From Allium sativum (Eukaryota > Streptophyta > Magnoliopsida > Asparagales > Amaryllidaceae), in NCBI GenBank assembly GCA_030737875.1, contig CM060915.1:628000786-628064785 (forward strand): a stretch of DNA of 64,000 bases, read 5' to 3'. The position numbers and the translations under genes are program-made. Below are positions 48,061 through 60,630 of the stretch, piece by piece (positions within the stretch are counted from its first letter, which is position 1; each line of letters opens with the position of its first letter). The notes under the pieces are model-generated. The model saw nothing but the letters and a program-made list of their open reading frames with translations, was not told where the DNA came from and did no database searches.

Positions 48061-48437
48061 TATAATCCCTTCCTCTCTTAACCCCTCCAGGCCCCCCCGA
48101 TTCAAAACAGAAATCGACAGATAAAAAAAAAAGAAAAAAAAAAGGAAAACAACGTCGCGACGCCTCCCCTCTCTCCACCCTTGGCCACCGTCGGCGACGA
48201 GCGCCACTCCCTCCTCCCTTCGCTCAACTCTCCCTTCTCTCCTCTTCCATCTCCTTCAATCCGCACTCCCCCCTGACCCAAATCCGCGCCCAGGCCCTGG
48301 AAGAACCACCGCGAGTACCCCCTTCGCGAGCCGCCAGCCCCGACGAGCTCCGCCGCCCCAAGGCCAACCGCCACCTCCAGCAGTCCCCTTCCCCCTTCAA
48401 TCGACGGTGGTAGACCCCCCCCCTACCGATTGGAAAA
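48061..48437 (+). other. C-rich gene-like leader module, version 2
   Basis: Starts at TATAATCCC, then a pyrimidine-rich stretch, an A-run and a long C-rich part with TTGGCCACCGTCGGCGACGA, ending at a splice-donor match GAAAAGTAAGT (GT at 48438). The second copy is at 55331-55700. Does not align with versions 0 or 1. Confidence 0.5.
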
Positions 48438-49490
48438 GTAAGTTTTGTTTAGGTTTTCAGTTTATTTTTCAAGTTTAAATTCAGTTTATTTTTCATGTTT
48501 AAATTCAGTTTAAAACCATATTTAAATTCAGTTTAAAATCATATTTAAATTCAGTTTAAAATCATTAGTAAAATCAGTTTTAAAATCAGTTTTATAGATT
48601 ATTCAAAATCAATTTTATAGCTTATTTAAAATCAGTTTTTCTTTATATGTACATTATTTAAAAATCCGATTTTGAACTTTGCTTAAAAATATTGTTTTCA
48701 AAATAAAAATGTCTTTATTTCTGAAAATAAAAATTAGTGTTGTTTAAAAATAAAAATTTGATTTTTATAGTTTGAATGGAATTTTTATAATGTCGTAGCA
48801 GATTAAAAATGAGGTCTTTTATATGTATGAAAGGTAAAGGAGTGATTTTGATTTACAGGAAGTAGTGTTTTTAAAAAAGGTATAAAAGCACGATTTTTAT
48901 ATAAGAAGTTGAGGTAAAAATAGGATTTTTTATATGTTGAACTTCGAAATAAAAATATGATTTTTATTTATTGAATAGCAAAGTAAATTCGATTTTTACA
49001 TATGTAGAGGATACGGGCAACGAAAGTGACAAAAAGCTAGAATGACGAAGGTTTCTGCAAAAGAAGTGCCGTGGAGCTAGGATAGCTATTGGTGAGAATT
49101 TCTCACCTTTCAATTTCATTTTCTAGTTATATATATATACTAGGATGCAGACGGTGCTTAGTAGCACCCGACACAATCGTCCACAGACCATGGACTTGTT
49201 TGTTTGGTTGCATAGCTTAGTTATATGATTTGATTTGAATTTGGTTGTTTGGTGAATTTGATTGATGTGTGAATGGCGTGGGCCTTCACTAGACCGGGGA
49301 TAAGGCTGGGCCTTGTCCCGTTTCTAGTATCGTGCCGTTATGCCGCCGAAATTTTCTAAAATATGTTAGAAAAATAAAATATCATTTTATTGAAGAAATG
49401 AACTGAATAGAAATTCATGTGTTGAAATAAAATGTTTTATCGTTAAAATATAATTTTTGACGTGAATGTGAATAAATAAATATTCATTTA

Positions 49491-49506
49491 CAAACCGTAC
49501 GGTTTG
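49491..49506. other. 16-bp perfect palindrome
   Basis: CAAACCGTACGGTTTG, also at 56753-56768. Elements 0 and 1 have the same arms with centres AGA (31764) and GGA (35435). Confidence 0.6.
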
Positions 49507-49954
49507 TTTATGTATACCTATTTGAAGGACATTGATTGGGTCGATAAATTTTACACATCGCCCAATTTCACAAATAAAATATGTGTTTGATTGTTTCAAA
49601 CCCCACACGGGTGTTGGGATGAAATTTGAAGTTCACTCATCCTGATTGATTAAATATGTCGATCGATTGATTGACAGGCTGTTATAAGCGTTGAATATCT
49701 ATATTTGATGCTTATACAGTGTAGTGCACTTTGGTTGATGGTTGATTATTTTCAATGCTATTATATACATGTGTTGTGTGAAAATCCATATAATTAATTT
49801 TATATGGTAATTGATTGGGCCTCATTCCAGTTTTGAAAAAGAAATATTTGAAAAAGAAATATTTGAAATAGAATATTTGAAAATAAAGGAATATATGAAG
49901 CGTGTTGACTAGATTGACGCCATTTTGACGTGAACGATATTTATATCGATTTTA

Positions 49955-50175
49955 AAACGATTTCGAAATGAATTGAAAACGATTTCGAAATGAATTGAAT
50001 TGAAAACGATTTCGTAATGAATTGAATTGAAAACGATTTTGAAATGAATTGAATTGAAAACGATTTCGAAATAAATTGAATTGAAAACGATTTCGAAATA
50101 AATTGAATTGAAAACGATTTCGAAATGAATTGAATTGAAAACGATTTCGAAATGAATTGAATTGAAAACGAATTC
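49955..50175. repeat. 27-bp minisatellite, about eight copies, element 2
   Basis: Unit GAATTGAATTGAAAACG plus ATTTCGAAAT. The second LTR has about seven copies (57224-57420), so copy number has changed since insertion. Confidence 0.92.
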
Positions 50176-53100
50176 AAATTGAATTGAAAGTGAATTGAAA
50201 TGAATTCAAATTGAATTGAAATTTGAATTGAATAGAAATGAACTTTGAAACGAATTTATAAAGAAGAATTCAATTTTGCTTTGAATTGAAATGGAAGTTG
50301 AAATAGATTTTGAAACGAATTTTAAAACTATTTATATAATTCGTTTTGAATAGAAAATCGACGAAGTATATATTATATATATAATATAATGGCCTGAATA
50401 GAACGCGCCGCGCCGCGGCAGTTCGTGAATTTCGACCATTTATTTCAAACGGACATTGCGGGAGATCCGACCGTCGGATCCTCCTAAAACCGGAACCGTT
50501 GGGTTCATATCGAAAAGAGCTTTCTAGCGAATGTTAGAAATTTAACGGTTGGATTTGGAATTATGTCCAAATCAAATTTGGAAAAGGTCGCTGTAAGTGC
50601 AGTTCGATGGCCATTGATGGAAATCGACTGTACGGGCCTTGATAAAATTATTAAAAATAGTAATAATTTGTGTAAAATCATAAGAAATGATTTGTGAAGA
50701 TTTGGGATGAAAAACTCCATATTTGAAAAGATAAAAATAGATTTTTATCAAAATGAACTAGTTTTGAACTAGAATTATAATTCTATTAATTTTTAAATAA
50801 ATAAATTGAATTTGAAAAGGGTTTTGAAAATAACCAGACTTTCCAATGATTGCATTGGAGTGGATTTGAATCGAAATTGTCTTCGGAATATTTCGATGTT
50901 GGAATTCGTGATTATACAGATGTTGTTATGGGAATTTGAAAGATATACATTTATATCGTTATTTCAATACGACATTTGTTAATCGTAGAATTTGATATTG
51001 AATATTAGCCGATATATTTTCTATTCAGAGCCTTGTATTGAATATCAAATGTGATTTGGGTTTGTCGTGAATGGTGTCTTCACTAACACTGTTCTTGAAC
51101 CCAGTTGTGAAAAGATTAAATCTTTTTGTTTAGATTTAATGAAGTGTACCAATTGAATGATATTTAATTGGAATTGAAGTGATATTGATTTTTGGGTTTA
51201 TCGTGAACAGTGTTTTAAATAACACTCGTTCTTTAACCCGATAATTAATGGAATGTGATTTTGGGTTTATCGTGAACCGTGTTTTAAATGACACTGATTC
51301 TTTAACCCAGCCGAAGATTAAAACTAAGTGGAGTTTTAATGAATCTTTAATTAGATTGAAATGATCGAAAATGGAGTATCACCAGTTTTGCTCCAGGCGA
51401 TAGTTAAATCTTTAATTAGATTTGAACGTGAAATGGTAATTGAATTTACCGATAACACTGTGGTGTTAGATATGAAGTACTACCAGTTTTACTTCATGGG
51501 ATGAATAGGTTGGGATTGGGAAATAAAATAAATGATTACTTCGGTGTGGTTCGCTAATCCCGACTAGTTTGAATTGATATTCAAAGGAGATTAAAGAATA
51601 AATTTAAAGAATTTATCTTGGATAAAATTAATGGGAACTTTTCCCAAAGTATGGGAATATTTGAATAAAAGAATATTCTGAATTGGAACGAGGCGTATGT
51701 TGTGTTTGTGTAACACTTTTATAATATATACGCGAGTTATCCAGAAATACCGGGTTTGTCCCATTCTGAATAACTGATTCGACGTGGTGTCGAAGATGAA
51801 GACGGTGGTCGAAGACCAGAAGTCTTCACGTCGTTTGGGTGATTACTGATGATCTTGATTGGGCTGTACACCCAAGAAGATGGAAACAGTTGGTGATCGT
51901 CCAGACGTACTTGGAGATCGATGGATATGCGGGGTACTAGGTGCCTCCGGTTTCGTTCAGCCCCAGAACGGACTTGTAAATGGACTGTGTGTCTGACATT
52001 GGATTTTAGTCCGTGTGATTGATCTCTATTAAATATATATCTGTTTGGCGGCGGAGAATTTATTCTCTTGCTTAACGCCCTTCTCTGAGACGTACGAGCT
52101 CAGGGGTTATATATTGATGGATATCAAACGCATGGAGTGAATTGCCTATGTGGCATGCCTAAGTGGCAATTGATCGAGGCTTCTGTTGAAAAGCAAAGTC
52201 TTGTGGTGATGATCAAAGCACGGCCTTTGTGGCGTAGCTGTGTGTAACGTTTACCTCGCGTGTTTCACACCCGGTATGAACCAAAAACGGGAGACGGACC
52301 TCAGGGAGGGCATGCGTTTCTTTCTAGTTAGAAGTGGCGTCAGTGGTTTTACACGCCCTGACGAGTTTGACTTATGTGGTTGTTGCTGTTGCGAGGCGCC
52401 TCGGTTTGATCGGACGATCCGGGTCCGATGGAGTCATTCGTTGGCTCATTTACGCCCCATAGGGCGGGGGAACGCATGTTCAGGGTTTAAGTTTAATCCA
52501 CATCGGTGGACCGACCCTGACGATCCAAAGGCTTGACAGAGTACTTGCCTGAGGCTCGGACTAGACAGTCTCGAATCGGTAGAGGACGATCCCTGGCCTC
52601 GGTTCATTGATGGAAATCCAATTTCCAAATACGACATTTGCGGTTTTGATTGTAAACTTATATATGGCGACATAGTGTTATGGGCCATTCATGCCGCCTA
52701 TGATTGATACTTATGATTTGAAGTGTTTTATACACTATGCACTTATAATAGTATCAAATGATTTGTTTTAAACGTATCAAGCATTCTTTGGCTGTTATAA
52801 GGGAAAACCCTATCCCCCGGCTTGCGTTTGCATTGTGTGATAGGACCTGGGTCTTATAACAGCTTCATTTTTCTTTATTTAGCATTGCGCTGTTTGTTTT
52901 ATGCACTGGTATTCTTGGGAGGAAACCCGTTCCATGTTATACGGCGTGGTCCCTTGATTTACCTAATGATTTAAAATAAAGATTAATAACTGTTTTAGTT
53001 CTCACACCAGTCACATGACTGACCTGGAGTTTATTGTTTTAACCTAAACTCTGGGTGCCCCTATTTTCGACACGGGCAGCTAGTAGTTTTGGTTTTGCAG

Positions 53101-53389
53101 ATTTATATTCACAGGATCCTGGTTTACAGCTGGAACGATATCCGGAAAGCTTTGTATCCGTATATCTCTTCTAGTTGTGTATTGTATTATTTTCCGCTGC
53201 GATGTATTTAAATGTAATTTAAATCTCTGATATTTCAGTGTAATATTATATTCATTCGTATTCTGTATATTCTTGTAATCTGATGCATTGTTGTAATATA
53301 CAATGAAATGTTCTTTTGTATGCGTTCTGTTGTGGCTTGTTCTCGAACTATCCGACGCTTTCCTTTACGGGAAGTTACGGGTTTTTACA

Positions 53390-54426
53390 CGTGGTATCAG
53401 AGCTTTGGTTTACAGAGCTCGAGAACAAGACACATTAGAACCATACGAAAGAATTCATCAGATATTGGATTAGCAATATCCAATTAGAATGACTCGTTAG
53501 AGATAGGATCAGTAGTATCCTAGAACGAGTGTGAAGAGTGTGTTTTTCAAATGAAAACAATTTTGTTTTGAAAATTTAAATTGTTTTATACGTATTTGAT
53601 TATTTATTTATTTTGAATATGGACAATCGAGTATATAAAGATTTTGCATATACGCGTCATGAACGTATATTCGAAGTTTTAATATACTGGGTAGATATAG
53701 AATCACATTCTAGATATCCGGGGATGATTCTGATGATGGTGCATCATCATCAGTATTCATATTCGAATTTCGAAGGTGTGATTTCTATATCTTTCCATCA
53801 GACTGGTGTGAGAACCAAAACTAATATAGTTAGAATACATTGTTGTGAATTGGCATCAAAAACAAGAATTTCTGTATATATATCAAAATTATGAATTTGA
53901 AACTCTAATTCACTAATTGATTGATGTTTGTGTTGTTTGTTTATTTGTTTGCTAATTTTTATCCATTTAGCCTAATTGTATCAAATTTTGAATTGTATTG
54001 AAAATTGGTCGCATTTGCTTGCATATACAAGTACTTACATTGAACAGGTCATGGCAAGGAGGCTAGAGCAGAGAATAAAATTTGTTTGCCCGACAAATAG
54101 GTACATGTTTACTACATAATTTCCTGTTTTGTTTGGGTGATGATGATTTTGTGAGCCTATTGGCTAGCCGCTTGGCTTTTTCTTTTTCTTTTTGAGATCT
54201 AAAGGACCGGGGAAGCTATTTGAAATTCCCCGATGCTCCCGGTGCAGGGGAGGTTATGGCGAAATTTTTCGAAAATTTAGGGTGTTAGCCAAATTTTTGA
54301 AATTTTGAAAATTCTCAGAAACTAAAGAGTTGGAGAATAGAAGCTAGATCGAACATAGTGTTGATTAACCAAACCACTTTCGACTTTGTTTCTTTTCGGG
54401 GACGAAAAGTTTTAAGTGGGGGAGAT
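53390..54426 (+). other. Internal region of element 2 (1037 bp), non-coding
   Basis: PBS TGGTATCAGAGC at 53392-53403, hairpins at 53464-53484 and 53492-53530, conserved block at 54243-54288, and a polypurine tract ending at 54426. Organised as in element 1. Confidence 0.9.
53613..53894 (+). other. Short conserved open frame, element 2 internal region
   Basis: 93 codons beginning MNMDNRVYKDFAYTRHERIF, the longest of the three related frames. The shared part is about 38 residues (YKDFAYT to the PGMIL/PEMVL region). Confidence 0.35.
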
Positions 54427-55299
54427 TGTAATAACCCGCAAAATGCGAGCCAGTTTGAAATTTTTATTTTGGCAATTTTGACGAATTTTGAATATTTAAA
54501 ATAGATTATTTTAAATAATATCGACGAGAAATTTATTTTGAATATAAATCGAACGTATATATTATATACGTCGTCGTTAGAATATAAATATTTATATATA
54601 ATTATAAATAGAATTGAAAATGGCGCGGTAGTTCGATAATTCGATTTCAAACTTCAATTGAATGTACCGGGTGCAAAACAATCCGGATTTTAGTGAAACC
54701 AAAAACATTAGGATCTAATTGACGATATCTTTCCAACGAAGTTAACAAACTGAGATTTCACTTTATAAATGATAAGATATGTCCAGTTGAGAATTCTGAA
54801 TAGTCGCTATGGAATTCAGGCCCTTAAAAATGGACATTTTGCAAACGACCTCGGATTTCGACGAAACCACTTTTATTGGGTCCGTGATGTCAAATTATTG
54901 CTAGGTTTCAAATTTCATAATTTTCGAATCAATATGTGAGCGTGGCAAAGGAAAACGCGTTTGACCAGTTTCAGTTGATTTTAATCGACTGGAAATTGGC
55001 CATTTTTCATACGGTCTCAGAATTTGACGAAACTAGTTTTGTTAGGACCGTATCGTCAATACGAAGCTAGAAAATATTTTTCTGCCATTTTTAGAATTCG
55101 TATGTGACCCCGGTAATTTGAAATGTACGTTTAAAATTCAATATAGTGATTTAAATGTAAATTTAACGGAAACTGATTGAAACAGCCGATTTGGGTTGCG
55201 AAACATATCCCATTGTGTTCGGAATGGGGGTGAAACGCTAGGGACGTCAGGCGGTGGGTCTCGTTTCGAGGTCGAAAATAAAGGTGGCTTTTTAGTGAT

Positions 55300-55330
<31 letters not shown>

Positions 55331-58300
55331 TATAATCCCTTCCTCTCTTAACCCCTCCAGGCCCCCCCCGATTCAAAACAGAAATCGACAGATAAAAAAA
55401 AAAAAAGGAAAACAACGTCGCGACGCCTCCCCTCTCTCCACCCTTTGCCACCGTCGGCGACGAGCGCCACTCCCTCCTCCCTTCGCTCTACTCTCCCTTC
55501 TCTCCTCTTCCATCTCCTTCAATCCGCACTCCCCCCTGACCCAAATCCGCGCCCAGGCCCTGGAAGAACCACCGCGAGTACCCCCTTCGCGAGCCGCCAG
55601 CCCCGACGAGCTCCGCCGCCCCAAGGCCAACCGCCACCTCCAGCAGTCCCCTTCCCCCTTCAATCGACGGTGGTAGACCCCCCCCTACCGATTGGAAAAG
55701 TAAGTTTTGTTTAGGTTTTCAGTTTATTTTTCAAGTTTAAATTCAGTTTATTTTTCATGTTTAAATTCAGTTTAAAACCATATTTAAATTCAGTTTAAAA
55801 TCATATTTAAATTCAGTTTAAAATCATTAGTAAAATCAGTTTTAAAATCAGTTTTATAGATTATTCAAAATCAATTTTATAGCTTATTTAAAATCAGTTT
55901 TTCTTTATATGTACATTATTTAAAAATCCGATTTAGAACTTTGCTTAAAAATATTGTTTTCAAAATAAAAATGTCTTTATTTCTGAAAATAAAAATTAGT
56001 GTTGTTTAAAAATAAAAATTTGATTTTTATAGTTTGAATGGAATTTTTATAATGTCGTAGCGGATTAAAAATGAGGTCTTTTATATGTATGAAAGGTAAA
56101 GGAGTGATTTTGATTTACAGGAAGTAGTGTTTTTAAAAAAGGTATAAAAGCACGATTTTTATATAAGAAGTTGAGGTAAAAATAGGATTTTTTATATGTT
56201 GAACTTCGAAATAAAAATATGATTTTTATATATTGAATAGCAAAGTAAATTCGATTTTTACATATGTAGAGGATACGGGCAACGAAAGTGACAAAAAGCT
56301 AGAATGACGAAGGTTTCTGCAAAAGAAGTGCCGTGGAGCTAGGATAGCTATTGGTGAGAATTTCTCACCTTTCAATTTCATTTTCTAGTTATATATATAT
56401 ACTAGGATGCAGACGGTGCTTAGTAGCACCCGACACAATCGTCCACAGACCATGGACTTGTTTGTTTGGTTGCATAGCTTAGTTATATGATTTGATTTGA
56501 ATTTGGTTGTTTGGTGAATTTGATTGATGTGTGAATGGCGTGGGCCTTCACTAGACCGGGGATAAGGCTGGGCCTTGTCCCGTTTCTAGTATCGTGCCGT
56601 TATGCCGCCGAAATTTTCTAAAATATGTTAGAAAAATAAAATATCATTTTATTGAAGAAATGAACTGAATAGAAATTCATGTGTTGAAATAAAATGTTTT
56701 ATCGTTAAAATATAATTTTTGACGTGAATGTGAATAAATAAATATTCATTTACAAACCGTACGGTTTGTTTATGTATACCTATTTGAAGGACATTGATTG
56801 GGTCGATAAATTTTACACATCGCCCAATTTCACAAATAAAATATGTGTTTGATTGTTTCAAACCCCACACGGGTGTTGGGATGAAATTTGAAGTTCACTC
56901 ATCCTGATTGATTAAATATGTCGATCGATTGATTGACAGGCTGTTATAAGCGTTGAATATCTATATTTGATGCTTATACAGTGTAGTGCACTTTGGTTGA
57001 TGGTTGATTATTTTCAATGCTATTATATACATGTGTTGTGTGAAAATCCATATAATTAATTTTATATGGTAATTGATTGGGCCTCATTCCAGTTTTGAAA
57101 AAGAAATATTTGAAAAAGAAATATTTGAAATAGAATATTTGAAAATAAAGGAATATATGAAGCCGTGTTGATTAGATTGACGCCATTTTGACGTGAACGA
57201 TATTTATATCGATTTTAAAAAGATTTCGAAATGAATTGAATTGAAAACGATTTCGAAATGAATTGAATTGAAAACGATTTCGAAATGAATTGAATTGAAA
57301 ACGATTTCGAAATAAATTGAATTGAAAACGATTTCGAAATAAATTGAATTGAAAACGATTTCGAAATGAATTGAATTGAAAACGATTTCGAAATGAATTG
57401 AATTGAAAACGAATTCAAATTGAATTGAAAGTGAATTGAAATGAATTCAAATTGAATTGAAATTTGAATTGAATAGAAATGAACTTTGAAACGAATTTAT
57501 AAAGAAGAATTCAATTTTGCTTTGAATTGAAATGGAAGTTGAAATAGATTTTGAAACGAATTTTAAAACTATTTATATAATTCGTTTTGAATAGAAAATC
57601 GACGAAGTATATATTATATATATAATATAATGGCCTGAATAGAACGCGCCGCGCCGCGGAAGTTCGTGAATTTCGACCATTTATTTCAAACGGACATTGC
57701 GGGAGATCCGACCGTCGGATCCTCCTAAAACCGGAACCGTTGGGTTCGTATCGAAAAGAGCTTTCTAGCGAATGTTAGAAATTTAACGGTTGGATTTGGA
57801 ATTATGTCCAAATCAAATTTGGAAAAGGTCGCTGTAAGTGCAGTTCGATGGCCATTGATGGAAATCGACGGTACGGGCCTTGATAAAATTATTAAAAATA
57901 GTAATAATTTGTGTAAAATCATAAGAAATGATTTGTGAAGATTTGGGATGAAAAACTCCATATTTGAAAAGATAAAAATAGATTTTTATCAAAATGAACT
58001 AGTTTTGAACTAGAATTATAATTCTATTAATTTTTAAATAAATAAATTGAATTTGAAAAGGGTTTTGAAAATAACCAGACTTTCCAATGATTGCATTGGA
58101 GTGGATTTGAATCGAAATTGTCTTCGGAATATTTCGATGTTGGAATTCGTGATTATACAGATGTTATTATGGGAATTTGAAAGATATACATTTATATCGT
58201 TATTTCAATACGACATTTGTTAATCGTAGAATTTGATATTGAATATAAGCCGATATATTTTCTATTCAGAGCCTTGTATTGAATATCAAATGTGATTTGG

Positions 58301-60630
58301 GTTTGTCGTGAATGGTGTCTTCACTAACACTGTTCTTGAACCCAGTTGTGAAAAGATTAAATCTTTTTATTTAGATTTAATGAAGTGTACCAATTGAATG
58401 ATATTTAATTGGAATTGAAGTGATATTGATTTTTGGGTTTATCGTGAACAGTGTTTTAAATAACACTCGTTCTTTAACCCGATAATTAATGGAATGTGAT
58501 TTTGGGTTTATCGTGAACCGTGTTTTAAATGACACTGATTCTTTAACCCAGCCGAAGATTAAAACTAAGTGGAGTTTTAATGAATCTTTAATTAGATTGA
58601 AATGATCGAAAATGGAGTATCACCAGTTTTGCTCCAGGCGATAGTTAAATCTTTAATTAGATTTGAACGTGAAATGGTAATTGAATTTACCGATAACACT
58701 GTGGTGTTAGATATGAAGTACTACCAGTTTTACTTCATGGGATGAATAGGTTGGGATTGGGAAATAAAATAAATGATTACTTCGGTGTGGTTCGCTAATC
58801 CCGACTAGTTTGAATTGATATTCAAAGGAGATTAAAGAATAAATTTAAAGAATTTATCTTGGATAAAATTAATGGGAACTTTTCCCAAAGTATGGGAATA
58901 TTTGAATAAAAGAATATTCTGAATTGGAACGAGGCGTATGTTGTGTTTGTGTAACACTTTTATAATATATACGCGAGTTATCCAGAAATACCGGGTTTGT
59001 CCCATTCTGAATAACTGATTCGACGTGGTGTCGAAGATGAAGACGGTGGTCGAAGACCAGAAGTCTTCACGTCGTTTGGGTGATTACTGATGATCTTGAT
59101 TGGGCTGTACACCCAAGAAGATGGAAACAGTTGGTGATCGTCCAGACGTACTTGGAGATCGATGGATATGCGGGGTACTAGGTGCCTCCGGTTTCGTTCA
59201 GCCCCAGAACAGACTTGTAAATGGACTGTGTGTCTGACATTGGATTTTAGTCCGTGTGATTGATCTCTATTAAATATATATCTGTTTGGCGGCGGAGAAT
59301 TTATTCTCTTGCTTAACGCCCTTCTCTGAGACGTACGAGCTCAGGGGTTATATATTGATGGATATCAAACGCATGGAGTGAATTGCCTGTGTGGCATGCC
59401 TAAGTGGCAATTGATCGAGGCTTCTGTTGAAAAGCAAAGTCTTGTGGTGATGATCAAAGCACGGTCTTTGTGGCGTAGCTGTGTGTAACGTTTACCTCGC
59501 GTGTTTCACACCCGGTATGAACCAAAAACGGGAGACGGACCTCAGGGAGGGCATGCGTTTCTTTCTAGTTAGAAGTGGCGTCAGTGGTTTTACACGCCCT
59601 GACGAGTTTGACTTATGTGGTTGTTGCTGTTGCGAGGCGCCTCGGTTTGATCGGACGATCCGGGTCCGATGGAGTCATTCGTTGGCTCATTTACGCCCCA
59701 TAGGGCGGGGGAACGCATGTTCAGGGTTTAAGTTTAATCCACATCGGTGGACCGGCCCTGACGATCCAAAGGCTTGACAGAGTACTTGCCTGAGGCTCGG
59801 ACTAGACAGTCTCGAATCGGTAGAGGACGATCCCTGGCCTCGGTTCATTGATGGAAATCCAATTTCCAAATACGACATTTGCGGTTTTGATTGTAAACTT
59901 ATATATGGCGACATAGTGTTATGGGCCATTCATGCCGCCTATGATTGATACTTATGATTTGAAGTGTTTTATACACTATGCACTTATAATAGTATCAAAT
60001 GATTTGTTTTAAACGTATCAAGCATTCTTTGGCTGTTATAAGAGAAAACCCTATCCCCCGGCTTGCGTTTGCATTGTGTGATAGGACCTGGGTCTTATAA
60101 CAGCTTCATTTTTCTTTATTTAGCATTGCGCTGTTTGTTTTATGCACTGGTATTCTTGGGAGGAAACCCGTTCCGTGTTATACGGCGTGGTCCCTTGATT
60201 TACCTAATGATTTAAAATAAAGATTAATAACTGTTTTAGTTCTCACACCAGTCACATGACTGACCTGGAGTTTATTGTTTTAACCTAAACTCTGGGTGCC
60301 CTTATTTTCGACACGGGCAGCTAGTAGTTTTGGTTTTGCAGATTTATATTCACAGGATCCCGGTTTACAGCTGGAACGATATCCGGAAAGCTTTGTATCC
60401 GTATATCTCTTCTAGTTGTGTATTGTATTATTTTCCGCTGCGATGTATTTAAATGTAATTTAAATCTCTGATATTTCAGTGTAATATTATATTCATTCGT
60501 ATTCTGTATATTCTTGTAATCTGATGCATTGTTGTAATATACAATGAAATGTTCTTTTGTATGCGTTCTGTTGTGGCTTGTTCTCGAACTATCCGACGCT
60601 TTCCTTTACGGGAAGTTACGGGTTTTTACA
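54427..60630 (+). repeat. 3' LTR of element 2
   Basis: Near-identical to 47155-53389. Visible differences are mostly A-run length near 55400, minisatellite copy number and a few substitutions. Confidence 0.93.

Larger units (their letters stand above)
47155..53389 (+). repeat. 5' LTR of element 2
   Basis: Same plan as element 1, but it has a different C-rich leader (48061-48437), GTTTAAATTCAG-type short repeats (48470-48580) in place of the 34-bp array, and a perfect palindrome CAAACCGTACGGTTTG at 49491-49506. Confidence 0.93.
47155..60630 (+). mobile_element. Element 2 (family B): giant-LTR, non-autonomous retrotransposon
   Basis: A complete element of 13,476 bp: LTR 47155-53389 (6235 bp), internal region 53390-54426 (1037 bp), LTR 54427-60630 (6204 bp). 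Ends are TGTAATAACCCGC...GTTTTTACA. Perfect TSD ATCGT (47150-47154 and 60631-60635). It is inserted within a hairpin motif of element 0's LTR. The LTRs are nearly identical, so insertion is recent. No coding capacity for gag or pol. Confidence 0.95.
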
